Shown one piece after another: positions 8,346 to 17,700 of a stretch of 33,740 nt of DNA. The stretch covers positions 1 through 33,740 of the IMG/VR virus record IMGVR_UViG_3300022752_000225; one strand, written 5' to 3'. The stretch comes from a virus. Numbering within the stretch: position 1 is the stretch's first letter; the number at the start of each line of letters is the position of its first letter. A program made the position numbers and the translations under genes. The notes beneath the pieces were generated by a model. That model worked only from the letters and a program-made list of their open reading frames with translations, did not search any database and had not been told where the DNA came from.

Positions 8346-8579
8346 ATGAGCGAGTTGAAACAAATCCCAGAAGTTGAAGCTAGACTGGATACGCACGAGC
8401 AGATTTGTGCGGAGCGTTACAAGGGCATTCAAGAGTCATTTCAACGAGTTGATGAGCGCTTCCAAGACGGGTCACAAAAGTTTAAAAGACTTGAGTACAT
8501 ACTCTATGCAGTCATGGCAGCGGTTCTTCTAGGGCCAGGAGCGGCGGCTGCATTCTTTAAGAAGCTCATAGGTCTGTAA
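8346..8579 (+). CDS. Holin-like protein with coiled coil and one membrane segment
   Basis: The ATG at 8346 gives 77 residues. Residues 1 to about 50 are charged and helical (EVEARLDTHEQICAERYKG and following heptads). One hydrophobic segment follows (ILYAVMAAVLLGPGAAAAFF), then a short basic end. This resembles XhlA-type or other small phage-lysis membrane proteins with a cytoplasmic coiled coil and a C-terminal anchor. It lies two genes before the lysozyme. A holin or anti-holin role is inferred from topology and context. The stop overlaps the next ATG (TAATG). Confidence 0.6.
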   Translation: MSELKQIPEVEARLDTHEQICAERYKGIQESFQRVDERFQDGSQKFKRLEYILYAVMAAVLLGPGAAAAFFKKLIGL

Positions 8580-9064
8580 TGTTTGATCTCCTCTCAGGCG
8601 GTTTACTTGGCTCCATATTCGGAGGGCTATTTAGGCTTGCACCAGAAGTGCTGAAATTCTTAGATAAGAAGAATGAACGCGCTCACGAGTTAAATATGTT
8701 CCAACTCCAGACGGATCTGGAGAAAATGCGTGGCGAATTCCGAGTGGAGGAAAAATATGTGGATTACTCTATCCAACAATTGGATTCCATCAAAGAGGCC
8801 TTTAAAGAACAGGCTGAAACGGCTAAGGCTGCGGGCTGGTTTGTGGCTGGAATATCTGCTCTTGTACGTCCCGGCATCACTTGGTGTTTATTTTTCATGT
8901 ATGCATCGGTTAAGGCGGCTGCGCTTGTTATGGCGTTTCAAACGGGCGCGAATTGGACAGAAGTCGTAACCAAGGTTTGGGATGAAGATGACTTTGGTGT
9001 GTTTACAATGTGTCTCACATTCTGGTTCGTTTCAAGAAGTATAGAGAAATATCAAAAGTCGTGA
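8579..9064 (+). CDS. Membrane protein of the lysis block, holin candidate
   Basis: This 161-residue protein has an N-terminal Gly/Leu segment (LLSGGLLGSIFGGLFRLAPEVL), a charged coiled-coil centre (about 28-80) and hydrophobic helices near 87-120 and 142-155. It resembles a family common in phages of Proteobacteria that sits next to lysozyme genes and shares the pattern GGLFRLAPEVLK, then FLDKKNERAHEL. The helices after residue 85 suit a holin with two or three membrane passes. The stop overlaps the lysozyme GTG start, consistent with coupled expression. It may act with the smaller upstream membrane protein as a holin pair. Confidence 0.6.
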   Translation: MFDLLSGGLLGSIFGGLFRLAPEVLKFLDKKNERAHELNMFQLQTDLEKMRGEFRVEEKYVDYSIQQLDSIKEAFKEQAETAKAAGWFVAGISALVRPGITWCLFFMYASVKAAALVMAFQTGANWTEVVTKVWDEDDFGVFTMCLTFWFVSRSIEKYQKS

Positions 9065-9531
9065 ATGAAGAAGCAAAAGTATTAGCTAGAGACGTATTAA
9101 TAAAGCCCTTTGAAGGGCTGGCTAGGCTTCTGCCTGATGGAAACGTAACCTCTTATCCCGATCCCGGAACCAAAGGGCATCCTTGGACAATCGGTTATGG
9201 ATCAACCGGCCCAGACATTCAGCCGGGAACTGTTTGGACAATGAAGCAGTGTGAGGATGCCCTAGACCATCACATTGAATACTTTTATGCAGGACTTTGC
9301 AAACTTAGTCCGACCTTTCCAAATGCCGCTCCGAGGAGGATTGCTGCAGTCACAAGCTGGGCGTACAATTGCGGGTTAGGAAATTACCGCATCAGTACGT
9401 TTAAAAAGCGCGTAGACGCATCGGATTGGGATGGTGCGGCTACCGAATGCCTCAAATGGAGTAAAGCCTCTGGGCGCGTTTTAGCGGGTCTTACAAGACG
9501 GAGGGCAGCAGAAGCTGCATTCATGCGATGA
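9061..9531 (+). CDS. Endolysin, T4-type lysozyme (GH24 muramidase)
   Basis: I chose the GTG at 9061, which overlaps the preceding TGA, rather than an earlier GTG at 9010 inside the membrane-protein gene. The 156-residue product has the muramidase arrangement: E18 in IKPFEG, D34 in YPDPG, T43 in WTIGYG, followed by AVTSWAYNCGLG and a C-terminal R-x-A-E motif (LTRRRAAEAAF). It cuts the glycan backbone of peptidoglycan. There is no clear signal peptide, so export depends on a holin. No spanin gene was recognised next to it. Confidence 0.88.
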   Translation: MNEEAKVLARDVLIKPFEGLARLLPDGNVTSYPDPGTKGHPWTIGYGSTGPDIQPGTVWTMKQCEDALDHHIEYFYAGLCKLSPTFPNAAPRRIAAVTSWAYNCGLGNYRISTFKKRVDASDWDGAATECLKWSKASGRVLAGLTRRRAAEAAFMR

Positions 9532-9704
9532 AATCACAGGTCAACAAAGCGGGCAATTACACGAAGCCAGAAATGCGTAAGAGGCTCTTTGACAGCATCA
9601 AAGGGTCAGCGGTGCAGGGAACTGCAGCGGGACAGTGGTCAGCCCGTAAGGCCCAGTTGCTAGCCAAAAAATACAAAGAAAAAGGCGGCGGTTACCGTGA
9701 TTGA
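9528..9704 (+). CDS. Small basic phage protein (58 aa, DUF6321-like pattern)
   Basis: The ATG overlaps the endolysin stop (ATGA). The product begins MKSQVNKAGNYTKPEMRKR and contains QWSARKAQLLAKKY and a GGGY end. This pattern recurs in very many phages and some bacteria as a tiny basic protein of unknown function; I associate it with DUF6321, from memory. Its position in the virion/lysis region and its charge suggest nucleic acid contact, but nothing proves this. It ends 8 bp inside the next gene. Confidence 0.75.
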   Translation: MKSQVNKAGNYTKPEMRKRLFDSIKGSAVQGTAAGQWSARKAQLLAKKYKEKGGGYRD

Positions 9705-9891
9705 GTTTGTCCAAAAGCAGCTTGAGGCTTCTGAGCGTCTCTACAGGGTTATGGCTGAGGATAACCAACTCCGTGCTCATAACCTGCAGATGTGGATTGA
9801 CATGACTGCGGACTATCAGAAAAAGCTTGCAGATCGTGACCGAAGTATTGAAGAGTTGCGAGCAGTGATTGCCAAGTATGAAGCGAAATGA
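9697..9891 (+). CDS. Small coiled-coil protein of unknown function
   Basis: A GTG start at 9697 lies inside the end of the previous gene. The 64-residue product is almost entirely helical and charged (VQKQLEASERLYRVMAEDN, then heptad-like KKLADRDRSIEELRAVI). I see no membrane segment, so it is not a typical spanin. Overlaps on both sides indicate that it belongs to the same transcript. A small scaffold or chaperone role is possible. Confidence 0.55.
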   Translation: MIEFVQKQLEASERLYRVMAEDNQLRAHNLQMWIDMTADYQKKLADRDRSIEELRAVIAKYEAK

Positions 9892-10112
9892 AAGAGCCGC
9901 AGCAAAGCCTCAAGGAGTGGACCGCACAGAACTGGCGCACAAAATCAGGTAAGCGATCATCAGATACGGGCGAAAGATACCTACCTGAAGCAAAGATCAA
10001 GATGCTGACGCCACAAGAGTACGCAGCAACAACACGAGCCAAGCGCGAAGGAAAAAGGCAGGGAAAACAGTTTGTGCCCCAGCCTGAGTCGATTAGAAAG
10101 AAGGTGTGGTGA
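9888..10112 (+). CDS. Small basic phage protein (74 aa)
   Basis: The ATG overlaps the previous stop. The 74-residue product contains LKEWTAQNWRTKSGKRSSD, then TGERYLPEAKIKML and EYAATTRAKREGKRQGK. I recognise this pattern from many phage genomes, where it sits beside the other small basic proteins seen here; its function is not known. It has high Lys/Arg content and no hydrophobic segment. The stop overlaps the adaptor start (TGATG). Confidence 0.7.
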   Translation: MKEPQQSLKEWTAQNWRTKSGKRSSDTGERYLPEAKIKMLTPQEYAATTRAKREGKRQGKQFVPQPESIRKKVW

Positions 10113-10744
10113 TGCCAGCTTATGCAATGACCTACAACAACCTGGTAACAGACATCCAGCAGTATCTGGAGCGCACTGACACGGCCACGGTTGATCGTAT
10201 TCCTACGTTTATTGGTTTAGCCGAACAGGTCATTGCAAGCCAGATCAAGTTTTTGGGTAACTTGACAGTCCAATCAAGTGCCATGATTGCAAGCAATCCT
10301 GTGATTGATAAACCGGCTCGCTGGCACAAAACAGTTTCGATGAATGTCACGGTTGCCGGCAAGCGTTATCCTGTTCTACTACGAAAGTATGAGTACCTAA
10401 GAGAGTACTGGCCCGATCCCACACAAACAGGGGTTCCCAAGTTTTACTGTGATTACGATTACACGCACTGGTTTGTAGCGCCAACACCGACGATTGCGTA
10501 CAACTTCGAGGTGCTGTACTACGAAAGAGTCGCACCATTAAGCACAGAGAACCAAACGAACTGGTTTACGGTTTACGCGCCACAGGCTTTACTTTACGGC
10601 TCACTCTTGCAAGCCATGCCGTTTCTGAAGAACGATGAGCGCACGCCGGTATGGCAGGCGCAGTACGATGCAATTATGCAAACCCTAATGGCTGAGGATA
10701 AGCTGCGTATCGCTGATCGCCAGGCCATCGCTGCGGATAGTTAA
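10112..10744 (+). CDS. SU10-type head-tail adaptor protein
   Basis: I chose the ATG at 10112, which overlaps the preceding TGA; upstream in-frame GTG codons at 10106 and 10109 are less likely. The 210-residue protein matches the phage SU10 adaptor family: an N-terminal helix MTYNNLVTDIQQYLERTD, IPTFIGLAEQVI, then a beta part with ARWHKTVSMNV and GVPKFYCDYDY, and a C-terminal helical bundle ending in ADRQAIAADS. In SU10-like phages this protein forms the ring joining portal and nozzle. Together with the fibre-like and nozzle-like genes that follow it forms the tail-building group. Confidence 0.85.
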   Translation: MPAYAMTYNNLVTDIQQYLERTDTATVDRIPTFIGLAEQVIASQIKFLGNLTVQSSAMIASNPVIDKPARWHKTVSMNVTVAGKRYPVLLRKYEYLREYWPDPTQTGVPKFYCDYDYTHWFVAPTPTIAYNFEVLYYERVAPLSTENQTNWFTVYAPQALLYGSLLQAMPFLKNDERTPVWQAQYDAIMQTLMAEDKLRIADRQAIAADS

Positions 10745-10746
10745 TC

Positions 10747-12234
10747 ATGAGCTATACAAGTCCATTTACGGGTGACGTGGTTCTCCCGACTGATGTTTCT
10801 TACGAATCCATCACGCTAGATGCTAATTTGCAATTGGTGTGGCCGATAAACGGCAATTTGAGCACCGAAACGCCTGCAGCAAGGATCATGGATGTATCGG
10901 CATCTAGTGCGGGTCTTGAGCTGCGGATGCCGCCTGCCAGTCAAGTTTCAACAGGGCAAGATGCGCTAATCAAAAACACGGGCGCAAATACCTTTACAGT
11001 CAAAACCTTTGGTGGTGCAGGAACCATCATCGCCATCGCTTCTGGTGAATCCAAATACATTTATCTTACCAACAATTCAACGACTACAGGAACGTGGGCA
11101 AACTTTGCCTTTGGCACAGGGACATCGTCAGCAGATGCCGCAACCCTTGCCGGCGCTGGTTTGTTGGCTTCAGGTTTAACGCTTAACCAAAGTCATCCGG
11201 TATCTTCCATTGTTGCAGGCCAATCATTTGTCGTGGGTGATCGAGCACAAACTTATGTTTGGGCTGGTGGAGCCACCACGGTGACCCTTCCTTCCGCAGT
11301 GACCGCCGGCAACAACTGGTTCATGCTTATTAAAAACAATGGCACAGGAACGCTCATTCTTGATGCGCCAGGATCACAATTAATTGATGGTGCTTTAACA
11401 AAATCATTTCAGCCAAGCGAATCGGCATTTGTTGTCTCTACAGGGTCTGAATTTGTTACGGTTGGATACGGTGTAAGCACGCAGTTTTCTTTCAATATTC
11501 TTACCAAAACCGTATCAGCCGGTGATTACACGCTAACGGCATCTGAAGCATCAAACACCATCATGATTTTTCAGGGGTCGTTATCAGGCAACGTCAATAT
11601 TATTATTCCTCCGGTGGTGAATTTTTACATTGTCAGCAATCAATGTAGTGCGCCTGGCGCAGAAACACTGACGATTAAAACGGCTGTGGTTGGTGGTAGT
11701 ACAGCCGTCGTACCTGCTGGCGGTCAGGCAACGCTTTTCTGTGATGGAACCAACGTCCTCAATGCCAACACCACACAGGCTGGTGGAACGTCTTTTGGCA
11801 TCATCAATGGGTCTGCCGGAAGTCCATCACTATACTTCAGTCTTGAAACCAACACAGGTATTTTTAGGCCAACCGCAGGTCAGTTTGGGATTTCAATTTT
11901 AGGATCGCAAAAACTAAATTTGACGGCTACGAGCCTTGATATTACAGGTGGTATTACGGCCACAACGACAATTACCACGGCATCAGGAACGGCTGCAGCT
12001 CCGTCTCTTACGTTTACAGGCGATACAGATACCGGAATTTATCGTACGGGCGCAAATGGTGTTGGCGTGACAGCCAACGGTTCGCAGGTAGCAAGATTTG
12101 AAACAACCGGAATGACAGTGACGGGCGTAGGTGCATTTTCAGGCGCAGTTTCTGGTGAATCTGGCACATTTACGGGTACAGGTTCATCTGCGGGCATTCA
12201 AGGCGCAAATAGTGTCAACGGGGGCACATTTTGA
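10747..12234 (+). CDS. Fibre-like virion protein with beta repeats
   Basis: The 495-residue protein has a beta-rich Thr/Ala/Gly composition throughout. Its C-terminal third carries the tandem fibre motif SPSLYFSLETNTGIFRP and APSLTFTGDTDTGIYRTG, seen in many phage fibres and structural proteins. It ends in NGGTF, the same C-terminal signature as the collagen-like fibre. No enzyme motif is visible. It lies between the adaptor and nozzle-like genes, so it may be a tail-associated fibre or trimeric spike. Its stop overlaps the TTG start of the next gene by four bases. Confidence 0.65.
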   Translation: MSYTSPFTGDVVLPTDVSYESITLDANLQLVWPINGNLSTETPAARIMDVSASSAGLELRMPPASQVSTGQDALIKNTGANTFTVKTFGGAGTIIAIASGESKYIYLTNNSTTTGTWANFAFGTGTSSADAATLAGAGLLASGLTLNQSHPVSSIVAGQSFVVGDRAQTYVWAGGATTVTLPSAVTAGNNWFMLIKNNGTGTLILDAPGSQLIDGALTKSFQPSESAFVVSTGSEFVTVGYGVSTQFSFNILTKTVSAGDYTLTASEASNTIMIFQGSLSGNVNIIIPPVVNFYIVSNQCSAPGAETLTIKTAVVGGSTAVVPAGGQATLFCDGTNVLNANTTQAGGTSFGIINGSAGSPSLYFSLETNTGIFRPTAGQFGISILGSQKLNLTATSLDITGGITATTTITTASGTAAAPSLTFTGDTDTGIYRTGANGVGVTANGSQVARFETTGMTVTGVGAFSGAVSGESGTFTGTGSSAGIQGANSVNGGTF

Positions 12235-14525
12235 CCAAGAAGGTTTTTGCCCTTGACACCAGGCCTGGCATCCAGCGGGACGGTACGATCTTTGATAAAG
12301 AGTATTACACCGATGGTAAGTGGGTGCGCTTTCAAAAGTTTGGTGGCGAGCTTGCGCGTCCGCGTAAGATGGGCGGATACCGCGAGATCGTTAATAGCCT
12401 TGCTGGACCATCAAGGGGCATCTTTGTCGTTGTCCGCAACCTCTTTAATAACATTTACAGTGGATACAACGACGGACTTCAACTGATTCCTGTCAACAAT
12501 AACGGCGTAGGGTCTGGCGTTACAGACTATAGCTTTGGCGGTCCTATCCTCACAACAACGCTCATCAGCGGCGGCACGGGATACGCTAACGCTACCTATA
12601 CCAACGTACCGCTGATTTACAGCACATCAGGTACAGGCATCGGTGCAAGGGCAACCATTGTTGTCTCGGGAACTGCGGTTACATCAGTCACGATTACAAG
12701 CGGTGGAATACGGTATGTCAAGGGTGAATTTCTTACCGCAGCCGCGGCTAATCTTGGCGGCTCTGGTTCTGGTTTATCTATTCAGATTGCAACCATTGAT
12801 TCGCCGTTTACTGCAAGCGATCAAAACTCATGGCAGTTTGATACGTTTACCGATACGGTGGGATACCAGACAAATCTTCTATTAGCCCATCCTTCAAGAG
12901 ATCTTGAGGACATTGATAGCGAAATTAATACGCGCTTGCTTTGCGGACCCTTAACGGGAACCATCCTTTGGGCAGCGGGTTTGTTTGCAGTGGACAACTG
13001 TACGACAACAAGCGGTTCAAAGACCGTTACGCTTACGGAAATCAATCCAAAGATCGCGTCCGGACAGGTAGTCAAAGGTTATGGGATCGCTGCAGGAACT
13101 ACCGTTACATCCATCGTTGCGACGACGATTACCTTGAGCGCAAACGCCACAGCATCAAGCACAACGACCTTGACGTTTGACAATGAAGTAAGCATTTCGG
13201 GCGGCGTGATTTCTCTTCATCCTTATGTGTTTGTATACGGCAACGACGGACTCATTCAGAACTGCTCTGCCGGCGACATCGATGACTGGGTATCAGCCGA
13301 TGCTAATCGGGTGAATGCGGCAACAGGGAAGATCCTGCAAGGTTTGCCGGTTCGAGGTGGCTCAAACTCACCATCAGGTTTGTTTTGGTCATTGGATAGT
13401 TTAGTCAGGGTTTCTTTCAACCCACAGACTTTGGGTGTACCTGGAACAGGAAACTTTGCTGCGCCGACCTATTGGCGGTATGACATCCTTACGAGCCAAT
13501 CATCATTCTTGTCATCATCGGCGGTGATTGAGTACGACGGAATTTACTTTTGGACAGGCGTTGATCGGTTTTTGCTGTACAACGGCGTGACGAAAGAGAT
13601 TCCCAATACGTTCAATCAAAACCACTTCTTTGATAACTTGAACTACAGCCAACGACAAAAGGTTTGGGCAACCAAGGTTCCGCGTTTTGGTGAGGTTTGG
13701 TGGTTTTATCCAAGGGGTGATGCTACTGAGTGTACTGACTGTGTGATTTACAACGTCAGGGATAACACCTGGTATGACACTGGACAAGCCTTAGGTTCGC
13801 AGCGCTCTGCAGGCTACTTCTCGCAAGTTTTTAGATTCCCTGTCCAAGCAGGTTATGAAGTTAACACAGTTAATTCCATCAACCTTGTGTCGATTGCAAA
13901 TGCTGGATCAGGATATTCAAACGGCACTTACAGCTATGAAAGCCTAACAGGTGGCACGGGAACGGGCGCTAACGCAACGATTACAGTCATTGGTGGCGCA
14001 GTAAGGTCGGTTGTCATCAATGACCGCGGCAGCGGGTATACCGTAGGCGACACCTTGAGTGCTGTGCTTGCCGGCGGCGGAACGAATTTTGCAATAACTA
14101 TTGACTCTTTGATTCAGCAAATGTCGCTTTGGCAGCATGAGACGGGCAAAGATGAAATCAAAGGAACAACGGTTCTTGCAATTGAAAGCTCATTTACAAC
14201 ATCAGATCTTGGTGTCGTTGCTGGTGGTCCTGCAACCTTTTCGCCTGTCGGCGAAAATAAGTGGACACGCATTGAGCGGGTCGAGCCAAACTTTATTCAG
14301 GTTGGTAACCTTGAGCTGTACATTGTGGGAAGACCTTACGCTGATGAAGTTGATCAGATTACGGGACCGTATACCTTTGCGCCAGGAACGGGCAAGATTG
14401 ACATGAAAGAGCAAAGAAGGATTTTGCGCTTAAAGTTTGTCAGCAACGTAGCCGGTGGTGACTTCCAAGTGGGTAAGATCATTGTGGACGCCGATACGGG
14501 TGATGTAAGAGGTTATTCAACGTGA
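12231..14525 (+). CDS. Tail nozzle-like/stabilisation protein with inserted modules
   Basis: It starts with TTG in a TTGA overlap; the N-terminus MTKKVFALDTRPGIQRDGT, then DGKWVRF and RPRKMGGY, is that of the family, which supports this unusual start. The 764-residue protein resembles the large virion protein next to SU10-type adaptors, likely the nozzle. Three segments look like insertions: two copies of a GTGY-N-TY / GTGxGAxATI domain at about residues 108-190 and 549-627, and a different Ser/Thr-rich domain at about 250-318 (TTSGSKTVTL, then YGIAAGTTV). Such domains are often displayed on virion surfaces. The core includes a tryptophan-rich part near 500 (VWWFYPRGD). Confidence 0.75.
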   Translation: MTKKVFALDTRPGIQRDGTIFDKEYYTDGKWVRFQKFGGELARPRKMGGYREIVNSLAGPSRGIFVVVRNLFNNIYSGYNDGLQLIPVNNNGVGSGVTDYSFGGPILTTTLISGGTGYANATYTNVPLIYSTSGTGIGARATIVVSGTAVTSVTITSGGIRYVKGEFLTAAAANLGGSGSGLSIQIATIDSPFTASDQNSWQFDTFTDTVGYQTNLLLAHPSRDLEDIDSEINTRLLCGPLTGTILWAAGLFAVDNCTTTSGSKTVTLTEINPKIASGQVVKGYGIAAGTTVTSIVATTITLSANATASSTTTLTFDNEVSISGGVISLHPYVFVYGNDGLIQNCSAGDIDDWVSADANRVNAATGKILQGLPVRGGSNSPSGLFWSLDSLVRVSFNPQTLGVPGTGNFAAPTYWRYDILTSQSSFLSSSAVIEYDGIYFWTGVDRFLLYNGVTKEIPNTFNQNHFFDNLNYSQRQKVWATKVPRFGEVWWFYPRGDATECTDCVIYNVRDNTWYDTGQALGSQRSAGYFSQVFRFPVQAGYEVNTVNSINLVSIANAGSGYSNGTYSYESLTGGTGTGANATITVIGGAVRSVVINDRGSGYTVGDTLSAVLAGGGTNFAITIDSLIQQMSLWQHETGKDEIKGTTVLAIESSFTTSDLGVVAGGPATFSPVGENKWTRIERVEPNFIQVGNLELYIVGRPYADEVDQITGPYTFAPGTGKIDMKEQRRILRLKFVSNVAGGDFQVGKIIVDADTGDVRGYST

Positions 14526-14773
14526 GCGTAGCGTTAATTTACGATCCGCGGTTTCATACCTTTGATTCGTGGGCATCGCTCATGTGTGAGTTGTTTGCTG
14601 CAAATCAGTTGCAAATACCAATTCTTGATCTTGATTGGAAGTCTTGGGCTGCTGGATTAATTGCTATTGATGTCTTTGCCAATGAGGCAACGCCTGATCC
14701 CTATGCTTTTGATGATTGGCAGGATTGGGCGTCTGCTTTAGTTGGGGCTTTTAACGCGAGCACAAACGCATGA
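14522..14773 (+). CDS. Small tail-region protein of unknown function
   Basis: A GTG start overlaps the previous stop. The 83-residue product is acidic and Trp-rich, with [28 protein letters not shown] and [12 protein letters not shown]. The spacing of the three aromatic W-A pairs suggests a compact helical protein. I have the impression that it is a conserved neighbour of nozzle genes in related uncultured phages, but I know no function. It ends with an ATGA overlap onto the large gene after it. Confidence 0.65.
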   Translation: MSVALIYDPRFHTFDSWASLMCELFAANQLQIPILDLDWKSWAAGLIAIDVFANEATPDPYAFDDWQDWASALVGAFNASTNA

Positions 14774-17700
14774 GTACATCTGCTGCTTATCAATATGCAA
14801 CAGGTCAGGGCACCGAAGAGGCGATGAATGAAAACATTCGCAACTTTTTGGCCACTCAACCAACCGAAGAAGCGACGCGAGCAGCGATGGCTCAGTATGG
14901 CGTCTCGGAAGAAGATGTTCGTCGTGCCACAGGCAAGTCATTTGCGGATTACTTTCCAGCGCAACCCTTTGCTTTAGCTTTAGATATAGCTTCGCAGACC
15001 CCTGTTTATACGACAAATCAAGCGCAGATTGAAACTGCGTCACCGCTGTCTGCCGCATATCAATATGCCACAGGAAAAGGTGGCATCGGCTTAGAGGCAA
15101 TGAATCAAAATATTCGTAATGCCTTAGCCACAGCACCGAGTCAAGAAGCCACACAGGCGGCAATGACCCAGTATGGAATATCTGATGAAGATATTGTTAG
15201 GGCAACAGGCAAATCATTTGAAGATTTGTTTCCAGCAATTTCTCCGTTAGGAGGCGTATCAACGGTTAGCGGAGCCGCAGCAAACGATATGGTATCAGGC
15301 GGCGCTTTGCCAGTCAGTCGAGATGAGGCGCAACAAACGGCTATAGATGCGGCAACCGTAAAGCCTGCGGAAGCGGTGGGAACTTACCGCGGTGTTCCGA
15401 TACCAACATTTACAGATAAATACATAGACCGCGGTGATGAAGGCACACAGATTCTTTCAGCAGCCGATCAACTTGCAAGCTGGAAACAAAACCAAGATTA
15501 TCTTGCGTCTTTAACGCCAGCGCAAAGAGCAATTGAAGCCGCAAAAACTGCGTTTTCATTTGAGGGTGGCATACAGACGGGGTACGACCCAGTTACATTA
15601 GGCGGCAAGGAATGGACCGTTGCCGGTGATGGCAAAACGCTTGTACGTTTGTCGGACGATCAGTCTGGATTGGCTGCAAAACAGACTCGTTATGATGTCC
15701 TGGATGCGGCTACAGGTCAGGTCGCGCAACAAGTTGGCGTAGAGGGTCCTGGCTTATTAAAAAGCTTTTTAACTAATCCAGTTACCGGATTGATCCTTAG
15801 TTTGGCGCTTCCTGGTGTAGGTACGGCTATAGGACAAACTTTAGGCATTACGAACACCGCCTTAGCTCAAGCTGTAGGTTCAAACATAGCAAAGTTTGGA
15901 CTGCAGATTGCTGGTGGCAAAAGACCAATTGATGCATTGAAAAACGTGGTGGTATCGGATTTGATGCAAGGTGTTACCTCAACCGTAAGTTCAATGCTGC
16001 CTACAGAACTGTCATCGGTTGGAAAGCAAGTTGTTAACCAATTAGTTACAACAGGCAAGATTGATCCGGCCTCATTAGCAACGACTGCTGGGATGGACTT
16101 TGCGGCTGGCCAGTTAGCAAATGAAACGGGCATGAAAAAGTCTGATGCATTGACGGTCATCAATGCAGGCCTAAAGACAATTCAAGGCGATCCGATGGGC
16201 GCTGCAACCATGTTGTTTGGCTCTGCAGTCAAAGCCGGATCTAAAGAAGCGCAGGCACAGCAAGTTTATGTCAATGCCAAAAATAGTGGCGCAAGTGATG
16301 CAGAGGCTTATGCTGCTGCAGAAGCTTTTTATGGACGCGACGTAATTGATCCTCGGATCTCTGGCCAAGGTGTTGGCGGAAGCGAGTTTGAAGACTATGG
16401 TGGCAGGGATGAGTTCAGAGGTGGTCTGCAAAACGTATTAGACACGCTAACTGGCGCATTAGGTAACGACACCGTATCTGGTGATGGCGCAGGACCAGAC
16501 ACTGTGTCATCAATGAACAGCTTATTCAACAGTAAAGAACCGGCCAGCTTTACTGATGCGGTTCAATTATTTAGAGATAATGGTTATTCAATAGGACAAA
16601 TCCACGACTGGATTGTTACTAATGGCATTTTTGATTCGGAGCAAGCAACAAACATTTTAACCAACATGTTTGGAGCGCCTTCAAATGAAGTCGTACCAGA
16701 AAAACAGGGTGTTGAAGGCGGCAAAGGCACTGACATCACGGCAACCACTCCAGCAGCACAGGACACGCTGAAAACACTTGGCGGCATCTTAGGGCTTGGC
16801 ACTGAAGATCCTGATGCGGCCTATCAAGCTCTATTCGGTGGCGCAGAAGGCGGTCTTGGCGGGAAGGCGGTGCTTGGCTTTGATCAGTTAAGCGGCCTGC
16901 GTGACGAGATTGAAATCATCCTTGATGACCCGGAGTTGCCTGAAGATGCACGCCGCGAAATTACCAAAATGTATGCCGAAGTTTCGCGCCAAGCAGACGC
17001 TGCACAAACCGCTGCATCGACTTCATTCCAAGACGACATCACTGCTGTAGCACAATTAGCTGCCGCGCAAGCCGCTGCTTCTGGTCAGCTTGGTGGCGGC
17101 CAACCCAGTGGGAGCACTCCAGGAGGAGGAACTTTCGGTGAGGATGGGGGTGGCACGCTTGGGGGAGGAACTCCTAGTGGTGGAACTCCTAGTGGTGGGA
17201 CTCCTAGTGGTGGGACGCCTGGTGGCGGAACTCCCGGAGGTGGCACCGCAGGAGGAGGCGGAGAAGCTGGCGTCCCAACAATTGGTGGAACCGCCACAGA
17301 AAAAATTGTGCTTGGTCCAGGCACGGGAATGTTAGGTTCTTCTTTAGGAAATTTGGCTGGACAAAATCTTCCTGCAACCCCGATTACTAAGGGCGGTCCT
17401 GGTGGTGAAACCCCAGGTGGAGGAACTCCTGGTGGTAAAGCCCCTATAAGTGAAACGTCTAGCGATGGTAAATCGGGCGTCTCGGGTATTTCGGGTGTTT
17501 CCGGCAGATCTGGTGAATCTGGAGTTTCAGGTACATCAGGTGTTTCTGGAACTTCTGGAATTTCTGGAACATCGGGAATATCGGGCGTCTCTGGAACATC
17601 CGGAAAGTCTGGAGTATCTGGAATTTCTGGTATTTCTGGAACCTCCGGCGTTTCAGGAGTATCGGGTGTTTCTGGAACTTCTGGCAAGTCTGGAGTATCT

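Noticed and set aside
9010-9060. An upstream GTG start for the endolysin
   Set aside because: It adds residues read from inside the membrane-protein gene; the GTG at 9061 overlaps the preceding stop, as elsewhere in this block.
17085-17687. A 200-codon minus-strand frame under the large virion protein
   Set aside because: It is the mirror of the Gly-rich linker and the G-x-S tract; no start signal and low complexity.
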